Assembly: GCF_001561955.1 (NCBI RefSeq)
Contig: NZ_CP014223.1
Span: 186,001-250,000, forward strand
Reading direction: 5' to 3'
Source: Anaerotignum propionicum DSM 1682
GTDB lineage: Bacteria; Bacillota; Clostridia; Lachnospirales; Anaerotignaceae
Length of the DNA stretch: 64,000 nucleotides
A program made the position numbers and the translations under genes. This document shows, piece by piece, positions 51,675-59,996 of this stretch; position 1 is the first letter of the stretch, and every line of letters begins with the position of its first letter. The notes under the pieces were generated by a model. That model did not search any database and was not told where the DNA came from. It was given only the letters and a program-made list of their open reading frames with translations.

Positions 51675-54428
51675 ATGAAGAAGAAAATGGCACTGGCTTT
51701 GTCAGTGGTGATGGCATCTTCCTGTATGAGTGTAACAGGTTATGCCGCAAATTTTAAGGATATTAATGATGTGCCTTGGGATGGTGCAAAAACAGTTATC
51801 AATTCGGTTGCGGATTTAGGTCTGCTCAGCGGTTATGAAGATAATACCTTCCGCGCTCGTAACAGTGTTACATATTGTGAAGCAATCCAAATGCTTTATG
51901 CAACGTTGCAAAGATCAGGTACTGCAAAGCAGATGGATGCGGCAGATCACTACAAATATATTTCCTTTTTGCAAGGGTATAATATTCCTACATGGGCGCA
52001 GGCTGCTGTTGCTTATGGGTTAGAAAACAACATTATAACCACAAACGACATGGTTAAGTTTATGAGCGGAAAAACTAGTAATTTTGCAACAAGACAGGAT
52101 GTTGCAAAAATGTTTGGGAATGCCCTTGCGATACGCTACGATATTGACAGAAGCATGAAGGTAGCTGTTGCGTTTAAAGATTTTTATCGTATCTCTGATG
52201 ACAGTGCTATTTTGGTTGACCTTTTGGCCCGCCTTGGCATTGTGAGTGGAGATAACGGAAATAATTTTAACCCAACAAACAATATTAACCGAGCAGAAAT
52301 GGCAGTTATGTTGGACAAAACTTATAATTTGTTGAAAAATGGAGTGGAAACAACAGGAACCATTACCGAGTTTGAGGATTCAGGCAGTTATTATAAAGTA
52401 ACGATAAAAACAGATGCTGGAACAAGCATAGATTTTCATGCCGTACCAAACCTTGTGAAGGTTTATAATGGAAGTGGAAATCAAGAGTTGGCAATGTCCC
52501 GTTTAAATGCAGGGGATAAAATCAGCTTTGCATATAATGGTGGTTCTTTGGAATCAATTCGTGTTTTAAATGGTTCTTCCACCCAGCAAAAATATAATAT
52601 TACAGGCTATATTACAGCTTTAAAAAGCGGAGAAATCAGAATTGAAAACGAAAATACAGGAGCAACTGAAAATTTAACTTTCGATGGTAGTTGTGTATTC
52701 TATATAGATAATAAGAGTGTGAGAAAATCAGAGCTGGAAGAGAAATTGAAGGATAACAGCGATAAACATGCTTATGCAGGAATTAATACAAAAACAACGG
52801 TGGAAAAGGATAAAGACAGTAGAGGTAATTCCACACAGGTGGAAAAAACCTATGTAACAGAAATTTATGTAACCTTTGCAGACGAATATACACGTACCGG
52901 CGTTGTGGACAAAATGGAAACCAATTATATTTCCTATAAACCCACAGATTCAAGTTCCACAAACATGACTTACTTTACTTCCGACTGTAAGTATTATATT
53001 GGGGAAAAGTCTGTTTCACTGTCTGATCTTAAGTCACTGGCAAATAGCGGAACTGTTTACGTAAAAATTACAATAAATAAAGAGGATAAAGCATCTAAAG
53101 TTGTTCTGTCAGAGGAAAGCTTTACTGCCGATAGCAATTCCTCGGCAAAAATTTATGATGTAAAGGACTTAACGGAATCTCAACTGGTTGTAAATTCCGG
53201 TGGAGATAAAATCACATATAAATTTGGTTCCACTAATTCGGTATCCAATATTACATTCTATACATGGGATGAAGACGATAAGGATTGGGTAACAGTTAAA
53301 GTTTCCAATGCAGAGAGCTATTTTGATAAAAATGACAGGGCAAGTAAAAATGTATTCTGCAAGATCGAATTTAACAGCGGCGGAAAGATTAATAGAATTT
53401 ATGTATCTACCAAAAAATCAGCATGGTCTACAGGCAGTGAATCCAGTGCGGAAAGAAAAGCAGAAGTAGATTCTATCTCTGATAATACATTAAAATTCAA
53501 AAATTCGACGGTATCCTACACCTTACTGAATCAGTATAATGTGAAGATCAACCCTGATAAGGATGTTGATGCAATAACAGGAACGGTTAATGGAACTTTA
53601 GTCAAATATCCTTTGACAATTCTAGGTGCCAAAACAAGCTCCCTGACTCTTTTCAGAAAGATGGTAGAGGCAAATGATGTTACCGTTTATGCTGAAATAA
53701 AGGCAGATGGAAATAATGTTATTCAGTCGATTGAAGCAAGACCTACTGCGGCTAAAGGAAAGCTGGTTTCCTATGATGCGGATAAAAAAGAATTGGTGCT
53801 TGATTGTAATGGGAAAGAGATAACCTTTATAACCACAAGAAAGCCTAGCACCGGCACTGATGATTATACATATGAGGACTTAGAAACTTCTGGTTACATA
53901 GGTTCCATCCTTTCCTTAACCTTTAATAGTGATGGGATTGTTATAAAGATTGCAGTAGACGAAAATGCTTACGAAAAGGGAAAAGTAAGCATAAAAGGGA
54001 TTGCTGAATCTGCAAAAGATGGATTGAAATTTAAGGGCAAGTCCACTGTTTATGCATGGCTGGGACGTTCAAACATAGAAATTCATAATTACAGCTTGGA
54101 TTCTTCCTCGCTGGATCGTGTGAAAGACGCTATCGATGACAAGGACATTACTGTTTATGCAGAGGTGCGTTTAACCGAGAAAGAGCAAGTTGACAGAATT
54201 AACGTTTATGTACAAGATGCAGAAGGCAAATTCGAAGAATTTAATGAAGATAAAAATACAGTACGAATTATTACAGCTTCAGGAAATAGATTTACTTTCA
54301 ACACTGCTACGAAGCCAACCATTAACATTAGCGGTGTTGCATCGGGTAAATGGAATGACTTGGCTGTGGGCAAATCAGTAAAATTAACCTTCAACAGCGA
54401 TGGGTTGTTGAAATCCGTAGAGGGTTGA
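51675..54428 (+). CDS. S-layer homology (SLH) domain surface protein
   Basis: A 917-residue secreted protein. The signal peptide is about 25 residues (ending TGYAA). SLH-like modules fill residues 26-220: NSVADLGLLSGYEDNTFRAR, VAYGLENNII and LARLGIVSGDNGNNFNPT with NRAEMAVMLDKTY. They anchor the protein to pyruvylated wall polymer. The remaining 700 residues are beta-rich with loosely repeated units built around short hydrophobic strands and -NSDG- or -SYDADKKELVL- turns (for example near 690 and near 870). I recognise no catalytic domain. AAGGGGG precedes the ATG. It may be the S-layer protein or a cell-surface scaffold. Confidence 0.9.
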   Translation: MKKKMALALSVVMASSCMSVTGYAANFKDINDVPWDGAKTVINSVADLGLLSGYEDNTFRARNSVTYCEAIQMLYATLQRSGTAKQMDAADHYKYISFLQGYNIPTWAQAAVAYGLENNIITTNDMVKFMSGKTSNFATRQDVAKMFGNALAIRYDIDRSMKVAVAFKDFYRISDDSAILVDLLARLGIVSGDNGNNFNPTNNINRAEMAVMLDKTYNLLKNGVETTGTITEFEDSGSYYKVTIKTDAGTSIDFHAVPNLVKVYNGSGNQELAMSRLNAGDKISFAYNGGSLESIRVLNGSSTQQKYNITGYITALKSGEIRIENENTGATENLTFDGSCVFYIDNKSVRKSELEEKLKDNSDKHAYAGINTKTTVEKDKDSRGNSTQVEKTYVTEIYVTFADEYTRTGVVDKMETNYISYKPTDSSSTNMTYFTSDCKYYIGEKSVSLSDLKSLANSGTVYVKITINKEDKASKVVLSEESFTADSNSSAKIYDVKDLTESQLVVNSGGDKITYKFGSTNSVSNITFYTWDEDDKDWVTVKVSNAESYFDKNDRASKNVFCKIEFNSGGKINRIYVSTKKSAWSTGSESSAERKAEVDSISDNTLKFKNSTVSYTLLNQYNVKINPDKDVDAITGTVNGTLVKYPLTILGAKTSSLTLFRKMVEANDVTVYAEIKADGNNVIQSIEARPTAAKGKLVSYDADKKELVLDCNGKEITFITTRKPSTGTDDYTYEDLETSGYIGSILSLTFNSDGIVIKIAVDENAYEKGKVSIKGIAESAKDGLKFKGKSTVYAWLGRSNIEIHNYSLDSSSLDRVKDAIDDKDITVYAEVRLTEKEQVDRINVYVQDAEGKFEEFNEDKNTVRIITASGNRFTFNTATKPTINISGVASGKWNDLAVGKSVKLTFNSDGLLKSVEG

Positions 54429-54490
54429 TTCTCACACGTCAAATGAATAAGGGTAGACGAAAAATACTTTAGGCATCCCGTAATGAAGGA

Positions 54491-54534
54491 TTCCCTTGAT
54501 TATTTCTAACATAGATTATTCAAGGGAATTTTTT
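54491..54534 (+). terminator. Terminator after the SLH gene
   Basis: TTCCCTTGA pairs with TCAAGGGAA, followed by TTTTTT; the loop is 20 nt with a partial inner dyad. Confidence 0.8.
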
Positions 54535-54549
54535 AATGTGTTAGATGAA

Positions 54550-54584
54550 AAAAACAAGGGGGCAATATGCCCCCTTGTTTTTTT
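54550..54584 (+). terminator. Perfect bidirectional terminator
   Basis: AAACAAGGGGGCA pairs with TGCCCCCTTGTTT around AT, with A- and T-runs on either side. It is 16 bp after the previous terminator. On the minus strand it would end the possible small gene at 54590-54688. Confidence 0.88.
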
Positions 54585-54589
54585 GATTA

Positions 54590-54688
54590 TCAGAGATAAT
54601 CCTTCTTTTTTGCTTTGTAAATTGCTGCCACAATAAATATAAATAAAAAATGGGTGTGCCGATAAAAATCGGTTTTATCTATGTTCAT
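54590..54688 (-). CDS. Possible 32-residue membrane peptide
   Basis: An ATG-started frame codes a 32-residue peptide with a short polar head, a hydrophobic stretch (FLFIFIVAAIY) and a lysine-rich end (KAKKKDYL). It ends right at a perfect terminator on the same strand. No ribosome site is visible, so it may be the end of a lost gene instead. Confidence 0.25.
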   Translation of the reverse strand: MNIDKTDFYRHTHFLFIFIVAAIYKAKKKDYL

Positions 54689-54855
54689 TGGATTACAAAA
54701 AAGAAAGAACGAAAACCCCAGCATAAAAAAGCTAAAAAGCTAAATCTCAATTAGGAGTCATTCGGTCGAACTATTGTAAAACAAATACAAAGACCAAAAG
54801 TACAAGGTTTATTATAGCTAAATTTGCGCAAACTGTCAATTGTAAGAAATGGGTA

Positions 54856-54885
54856 TTGATAATTTCCGACGAATCCCTGTATAAT
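54856..54885 (+). promoter_or_regulatory. Promoter of the radical SAM gene
   Basis: TTGATA at 54856-54861, an 18-bp spacer and TATAAT at 54880-54885. Confidence 0.75.
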
Positions 54886-54916
54886 AGATGAAATAGTAAG
54901 GAAATAGGAGTTGATA

Positions 54917-55792
54917 ATGATGAGATATGAAGGAACAGTATACAGACCACCCAGTGAAGCAGGTAGCTTGATTATTCAGTTTACCATTGGATGTGCCAGA
55001 AATACTTGTACGTTTTGCAATATGTATAAAGATAAAAAATTTCGCATCCGCCCTTTAGAAGAGGTAGCCCAAGATTTGGAGATGGCAAGGAATTATTACA
55101 ACAGGGTGAAGGTGCGCCGCATTTTCTTGGCTGATGGCGATGCACTGATTGTTAAGACGGATGACTTACTCTACATTATAGGAAAATGTCATGAATATTT
55201 TCCTGAGGTAGAGCGTATTTCCGTTTATGGTGCCCCTATGGATATTTTGAATAAAACGCCTGAGGATTTACGCCGTTTAAAGGATGCAGGCTTGGATATG
55301 GTTTACATGGGTCTGGAAAGCGGTGCCGATGAAGTTTTGAAAGATGTAAAAAAAGGTGTTACCGCTGCAGAAATGATTGAAGCAGGGAAAAAAGTCAAGG
55401 AAGCAGGCATAGTACTTTCTATGACTATCATTTCAGGCTTAGGTGGCAAGAAATATTGGAAAGAGCATGCTTTGGGCAGTGCAAGAGTAATTTCTGCAAT
55501 CAAACCTGAGTTTGTTGGATTCTTGACATTAATGGTAGAGCCGGGGACAGAAATGTACGATCAGGTGGGTAGAGGAGAGATTGACCTTTTAAATCCCCAA
55601 GAGGTTTTGGATGAAACAGAGTTGTTTATTCGCAATGTAGATGCTGAGGGTACGGTTTTTCGCTCCAATCATGCCTCTAATTATACTGCATTGGCAGGCA
55701 CGTTAAATGGTGACAAAGAAAAAATTTTGGCGCAGATTGAAACCAGTCGCCGTCGGAGCACATTCCGTCCCGACAGCTACAGAGGAATCTGA
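54917..55792 (+). CDS. Radical SAM protein with CX4CX2C cluster motif
   Basis: A 291-residue radical SAM enzyme. The 4Fe-4S motif in FTIGCARNTCTFCNMY has four residues between the first two cysteines instead of the canonical three. Other parts are GTVYRPPSEAGSLIIQ at the start, LADGDALIV (SAM-region glycine-like loop), and VYMGLESGADEVLKD. The family is COG1032-like and its reaction is unknown. ATG 54917 has AGGAG 6 bp upstream; ATG 54920 is also possible. No partner gene gives a hint; an unknown membrane protein follows. Confidence 0.85.
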   Translation: MMRYEGTVYRPPSEAGSLIIQFTIGCARNTCTFCNMYKDKKFRIRPLEEVAQDLEMARNYYNRVKVRRIFLADGDALIVKTDDLLYIIGKCHEYFPEVERISVYGAPMDILNKTPEDLRRLKDAGLDMVYMGLESGADEVLKDVKKGVTAAEMIEAGKKVKEAGIVLSMTIISGLGGKKYWKEHALGSARVISAIKPEFVGFLTLMVEPGTEMYDQVGRGEIDLLNPQEVLDETELFIRNVDAEGTVFRSNHASNYTALAGTLNGDKEKILAQIETSRRRSTFRPDSYRGI

Positions 55793-55816
55793 GCTTGCAG
55801 GTAAGGAGAAGGTAAT

Positions 55817-56623
55817 ATGGCGTGGCTGGGATTTGTCACCTTGATGACAATATATTGGTGTTTTTTTCTTTCCGTTGTTTCTGGTAGGTGGAGATGGCTT
55901 GTGATTTGCATTTGGCTGGTGCCCATTTTTGCAATGACCATTCATCATGATAACAGCGGTGCGGAAATTAATGGGCTGATGGTATTAATCTGTATTGTAA
56001 TGTTCTTGTTCTGCAGGCATGGACTCCTGGATGTAAAACTATGGAATACAAGGGTTAGAAAGCGGCACAATATATCTTTTGGTTTGTTATATTGCATATT
56101 GTTTGCCATGTTTTTATACTCCTTTGCCCAGGCGCAGATTCACGGTTATATGCTGAATGTTCAAGGCTGGCAGAGTGACCATGGGAATGTTTGGACGATG
56201 CTGCTCACCATAGCCCCAATGCTTGCCATAAATTGGTTTTTTACCAGAATGGTGTTTACCACAATTGAAAGACTTTATTGCAAAAAGAAGGAATTGACAC
56301 TCCTTTCCTGCCGATTTTATATTGCCAATGAAAGCGGCGTGGAAAAGGGGATTGGAAAGGGCTATTTTTTAGAAGGCATTCAAAATGGCGTAACCTATTA
56401 TTTTAGAATGACACGCCGTACCTATTATATGCTGCAAAATGAGGCGGTGTTAAAGCTACAATTAAAGGTTGGACTCTTTGGTGGACATTATGTTACAACG
56501 TTGGATTCTGCCCGATATTTAAAGCAAATAGGGAAAATAGACCGACGAGATGCAAGACTTGGTATTTCCGGATGCATTCTCGTTGCTATATGTGGCATTT
56601 GGCTTTTTTGGCTTCGTATTTAA
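55817..56623 (+). CDS. Hypothetical multi-span membrane protein
   Basis: A 268-residue protein with about six hydrophobic segments: two near the N-terminus, one near 50-65, one near 95-110, one near 125-145, and one at the C-terminus (ISGCILVAICGIWLFWL). Between them lies a soluble part (about 150-240) with FYIANESGVEKGIGKGYFLE and YYFRMTRRTYYML. GTAAGGAGAAGG precedes the ATG. I do not recognise it. It follows the radical SAM gene by 24 bp and may be co-transcribed. Confidence 0.7.
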   Translation: MAWLGFVTLMTIYWCFFLSVVSGRWRWLVICIWLVPIFAMTIHHDNSGAEINGLMVLICIVMFLFCRHGLLDVKLWNTRVRKRHNISFGLLYCILFAMFLYSFAQAQIHGYMLNVQGWQSDHGNVWTMLLTIAPMLAINWFFTRMVFTTIERLYCKKKELTLLSCRFYIANESGVEKGIGKGYFLEGIQNGVTYYFRMTRRTYYMLQNEAVLKLQLKVGLFGGHYVTTLDSARYLKQIGKIDRRDARLGISGCILVAICGIWLFWLRI

Positions 56624-56686
56624 CGAGGATTTGCTAGATTTTTGCCCAATGCCTTTGTATTTGGTTAATTAAAAAAGAAGATATAG

Positions 56687-56744
56687 AAAAGCCTGAATTG
56701 CATCGGTTGACAGGAGACTTGTTGCCGTGCATTCAGGCTTTTCT
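56687..56744 (+). terminator. Terminator after the membrane protein gene
   Basis: AAAAGCCTGAATTGCA pairs with TGCATTCAGGCTTTT around a 25-nt loop, then CTGTG. Confidence 0.82.
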
Positions 56745-56866
56745 GTGCTTTCGTCAGATACCTATGGGAAGGGCTAAAAAAAGCTTTTTTTGCTTGTCGT
56801 TCTTTCTAAGGAAAAAGCATGGATTTTCTCTGTCTTTCATATGCTGAAAGGGGAGGAAGTGAGCGT

Positions 56867-57787
56867 ATGGCAAAGAAGATTTTGGGAATCCTATTGGGAT
56901 ATATTATATTGGCAGTCATTCTTTTACCCTTGCTGATTACTTTACTTTGGGGAGGTTTCTCCAAAGAAGAGGTGAAAGAAGCAAAAAAATTGGTTCGCAT
57001 TGAAGATGTATTTTCGCCAGAGCTTGAGGAATACATTGTAGGTGTTGTTTCTGCGGAAATGCCTGCATCCTTTCCTGAGGAGGCTTTAAAGGCTCAGGCT
57101 GTGGCCGCCCGTACATATCAAGTGCGCAAGATGCAGGAGGTTGGAACCGATCGTGTGATTTACGATGTAGGACAAGCTTATAATTCTGTTGCGGAACAAA
57201 AGAAAAAATGGGGTGAGAATTATATTGAAAATGCAAATAAAATCAGAACGGCGGTAAAGGAAACCCAAGGGGAAATCATGGTATACGGCGGAGAGCCGAT
57301 TTTGGCTGTTTTCCATGCCCAGAGCGCGGGAAAAACGGAGGCTTCGGAAAATGTATGGACCAGTGCATTGCCCTATTTAAAAAGCGTGGATAGTGAAGAG
57401 GATAAAAAGGCACCGAATAATGAATACACCAGCAACATTTCAGCCAAAGACGTTTGGAAGAAATTGTCCACATTTGGAAAGCTTAGTCAAAGCGAGGCAG
57501 AACTTAGCTTTAGCAATATAGAAAGATCAGATGCAGGGTATATTCAAAATGTAAGAGTTGGGGGAATGAACTTAACGGGTTTGCAGGTTCGTCAAGCTTT
57601 GGGACTGCGCAGTGCCAATTTTCAGGTGGAGCGTAAGGGTGATAACTTTGTTTTTGTAACCCATGGCTACGGACACGGCGCTGGGATGAGCCAATATGGG
57701 GCATCTTTTTTAGCCCAGGAGGGTATGGATTATCGGGAAATATTATGTCATTATTATCAGGGCATTTCCTTTGAAAATATTGCATAA
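56867..57787 (+). CDS. spoIID: Stage II sporulation protein D (peptidoglycan lytic transglycosylase)
   Basis: A 306-residue membrane-anchored enzyme of engulfment. The N-terminal membrane segment is ILGILLGYIILAVILLPLLI. The SpoIID catalytic region is VSAEMPASFPEEALKAQAVA with the conserved glutamate, and AARTYQVRK follows; the C-terminal substrate-binding block is FVTHGYGHGAGMSQYGA. ATG 56867 has GGGGAGGAAG upstream; an earlier in-frame ATG at 56819 does not. spoIIQ follows 43 bp later, the usual order in spore formers. Confidence 0.95.
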   Translation: MAKKILGILLGYIILAVILLPLLITLLWGGFSKEEVKEAKKLVRIEDVFSPELEEYIVGVVSAEMPASFPEEALKAQAVAARTYQVRKMQEVGTDRVIYDVGQAYNSVAEQKKKWGENYIENANKIRTAVKETQGEIMVYGGEPILAVFHAQSAGKTEASENVWTSALPYLKSVDSEEDKKAPNNEYTSNISAKDVWKKLSTFGKLSQSEAELSFSNIERSDAGYIQNVRVGGMNLTGLQVRQALGLRSANFQVERKGDNFVFVTHGYGHGAGMSQYGASFLAQEGMDYREILCHYYQGISFENIA

Positions 57788-57830
57788 AAGCCAAAAAGGC
57801 TGGCAAGAATAGCCTTGGAGGTGCAATATT

Positions 57831-58523
57831 ATGAAGAATAAGAATAAAAGAACAGCAATGTGGACCGCAACAATTTGTGGTTGCCTGTGCTTATTGGCGG
57901 TTGGTGCAGGTGTAGTTTGGCAAGCGATGGATTATAAAGAGGCGGTGCCGCCAACCTCACAATATCAGGCAAATGCAGGCCCGGAAGATGCATTACAGCC
58001 TGTTACTATGGCACAAACCCCTACGGTGCAGGAAACCAAGAATCAGAAAAAGGCCAGCGAGACACCGGCTGAGCAGCAGAAGCCGGCACCTAAGGCTTCA
58101 TCACCTTCCGCACCTGTTTTTGGCTATCCTTTAAAAGGTGAAATTGTAATGCCATACAGTGTGGACTGTGCAATTTATGATCCTACGCTAAATCAGTATC
58201 ATACAAATGCCAGTGTAAGCATTTCGGCAGCGGCAGGGGATCCTGTACAGGCGGCAGAAAAGGGAACAGTAAAAGAAATCACCAAGGATGAAGAAAAGGG
58301 CACAAGCTTAGTTATTGAGCATGAGAACGGGTGGCTGACTACATACAGTCAGCTGGCAGAGGATATTTCCGTTAAAGTCGGTGAAGCTGTAGATAAGGGA
58401 CAAGCAATCGGTACAGTTGGCGAACCTACAAAATATACCATTGCTTTAGGCAGTCATGTTGAATTTGCAGTTGCTAAGGATGGGGAACCCGTTGACCCTG
58501 CAAAAGCTGTTCAAGACGAATGA
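57831..58523 (+). CDS. spoIIQ: SpoIIQ-like M23/LytM-fold sporulation protein, degenerate metal site
   Basis: A 230-residue protein with one N-terminal membrane segment (about 10-30), a Pro/Ala/Gln-rich linker (about 35-95) and a C-terminal LytM-like domain. In catalytic LytM enzymes the zinc site is H-x3-D and HxH. Here the first motif region reads YHTNASVSIS, with the aspartate replaced, and the last reads GSHVEFAV, with the second histidine replaced by Glu. It is therefore probably an inactive SpoIIQ that partners SpoIIIAH across the septum. GGAGGTGCAATATT precedes the ATG. Operon with spoIID. Confidence 0.83.
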   Translation: MKNKNKRTAMWTATICGCLCLLAVGAGVVWQAMDYKEAVPPTSQYQANAGPEDALQPVTMAQTPTVQETKNQKKASETPAEQQKPAPKASSPSAPVFGYPLKGEIVMPYSVDCAIYDPTLNQYHTNASVSISAAAGDPVQAAEKGTVKEITKDEEKGTSLVIEHENGWLTTYSQLAEDISVKVGEAVDKGQAIGTVGEPTKYTIALGSHVEFAVAKDGEPVDPAKAVQDE

Positions 58524-58648
58524 AATTGGCATATTGGAAAGAAAATTATGTGAAAAAACATTTTTTTACAAAAATGCCTTTACGAATATTTAGAAAACAG
58601 CTACAATGAACGGAAGGAAGCTGTTTCCAAAGATAGGGGGGTATGGAT

Positions 58649-59170
58649 ATGCAACGTTTTTCTATCTTAAAAGGAGATATCGTAAAGGCAAAGACCGATG
58701 CGATTGTGAATGCGGCAAATACGTCCCTTTTGGGGGGCGGTGGTGTAGACGGCGCAATTCATCGAGCCGCCGGAGCAGAGCTTTTGGCTGAGTGTAAAAA
58801 CCTAGGCGGATGCAAAACCGGTGAAGCGAAAATTACAAAAGGCTATAAACTCAAAGCGAAGTATGTGATTCATACGGCGGGGCCTATTTGGAGAGGTGGG
58901 AAATGGAACGAGGATCAGTTGCTGAAAAGCTGCTATGAAAACTCGTTGCTACTTGCCAAGGAGAATGGAGTGAGGACTATTGCGTTTCCATCCATCAGTA
59001 CAGGGGTGTACTGTTTTCCTGCGGAGCGGGCGGCGAAAATTGCGGTAAAAACAATATGCGATTTTTTGAAGACCGACACTTTCTTTCAACAGGTGCTTAT
59101 GGTTTGCTTTGATGAAGGTACCAAAGAGATATATTTAAATGCGCTAAAAGAGTACAGCGAAAAAAGCTGA
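58649..59170 (+). CDS. Macrodomain protein (ADP-ribosyl-hydrolase type)
   Basis: A 173-residue single macrodomain. ADP-ribose-binding elements are GDIVKAKTDAIVNAANTSLL, GGGGVDGAIHRAAG and the catalytic-site region SISTGVYCFP. It is closest by motif to the MacroD/YmdB group that removes ADP-ribose from acidic residues or deacetylates O-acetyl-ADP-ribose. ATG 58649 has AGGGGGGT about 7 bp upstream; ATG 58643 is too close. It follows the spoIID-spoIIQ pair, but a link with sporulation is not shown. Confidence 0.9.
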   Translation: MQRFSILKGDIVKAKTDAIVNAANTSLLGGGGVDGAIHRAAGAELLAECKNLGGCKTGEAKITKGYKLKAKYVIHTAGPIWRGGKWNEDQLLKSCYENSLLLAKENGVRTIAFPSISTGVYCFPAERAAKIAVKTICDFLKTDTFFQQVLMVCFDEGTKEIYLNALKEYSEKS

Positions 59171-59207
59171 TATTTTCTTCGCAGCATATTTAAACTGGAA
59201 TTTTTGG

Positions 59208-59236
59208 CGGACAGCGATAGAGCTGTCCGTTTTTTT
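59208..59236 (+). terminator. Terminator after the macrodomain gene
   Basis: GGACAGC pairs with GCTGTCC around GATAGA, then seven T. Confidence 0.88.
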
Positions 59237-59494
59237 AATACTGGGTTTGTTAATGAACACCATGAAGGGTTCAAATCATAGATCCATGAATCAATGATGA
59301 AGGAAGTTGTCATTTTTTGAAACACATGGGCTTTGAATTTGTTACCAAGAAAATGTATGTTCTTAGGAAGATTTAAAGACTTTATAAAGAAGAGCCCCTT
59401 GGAAGTTCCCTAGGTCACAAGGTAGAAAATGATACCCGAACAGAGGGAAAGGGAATTATGTAGAGTCAATGTTCAAACCGACAAACCTTGCATT

Positions 59495-59583
59495 TGTGAA
59501 CAATGTGGAAATCTATATTGTTTTTTCCACAATAAAAACCCTTTAATTCTAAGTTATACACAAAGTTATACACATTATCCACA
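59495..59583. other. Cluster of six DnaA-box-like 9-mers (candidate replication-origin or DnaA-binding element)
   Basis: Two boxes on the minus strand (TGTGAACAA at 59495-59503, TGTGGAAAT at 59504-59512) are followed by four on the plus strand: TTTTCCACA at 59523-59531, TTATACACA at 59554-59562, TTATACACA at 59566-59574 and TTATCCACA at 59575-59583. The four plus-strand sites match TTWTNCACA. An AT-rich stretch with AAATATATATATTTT follows at about 59645. There is no dnaA or dnaN gene in the window, so this is not a standard dnaA-linked oriC. Confidence 0.7.
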
Positions 59584-59743
59584 GGCAAAACCAGGTATAA
59601 CCTGTAGAAAAATCCAACTTATGTCTGGTTTTGTCAAAACGAGAAAATATATATATTTTGACAATAAGTTGGAAAATTCGAAAGGATAACAGCATAAAAA
59701 CATTTTTTTGTAAACCGAACGAGGAGATTGTGCACTATCTTTT

Positions 59744-59845
59744 ATGAATTTAGGAAAATGGTTAAGAGAAAAGAATTTAAAAGTAACAAAAACATCATTA
59801 GATTTTGATATTTTAAAAATATTAGAACAAAATAAAAAAAATTAG
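59744..59845 (+). CDS. Possible 33-residue peptide with very AT-rich codons
   Basis: An ATG-started frame codes a lysine- and leucine-rich 33-residue peptide (begins MNLGKWLREKNLKVTKTS). Almost every third base is A or T, unlike the neighbouring genes. The ATG overlaps the stop of a 5-codon GTG frame as ATGA, and GAGGAG lies just before that, so coupled translation is possible but not compelling. I do not recognise it. It follows the DnaA-box cluster. Confidence 0.3.
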   Translation: MNLGKWLREKNLKVTKTSLDFDILKILEQNKKN

Positions 59846-59912
59846 AAAATTTTGTTTTTTTTAGTTTTATAAAAAGGACTTTTTCTTTTTAGGACGAATT
59901 ATAATACATATA

Positions 59913-59977
59913 AAAGGGTAGCCTTTTATAAGCTCCTCTTTCAAAAGAGGAAAGAACCAAGATCCTATCTTTGGATC
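59913..59977 (+). promoter_or_regulatory. Structured leader of hpf
   Basis: Three stems in a row: AAAAGG/CCTTTT (59913-59928), CCTCTTT/AAAGAGG (59935-59950) and GATCC/GGATC (59961-59977), then the ribosome site AAGGGAG. A possible -10 (TATAAT) is at 59900-59905. This may regulate hpf; the type is unknown. Confidence 0.4.
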
Positions 59978-59996
59978 ACGAAGGGAGTTGTTTTTT

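Noticed and set aside
59429-59689. An 86-residue plus-strand frame across the DnaA-box cluster
   Set aside because: No ribosome site, biased composition produced by the TTATACACA repeats, and no resemblance to a family.
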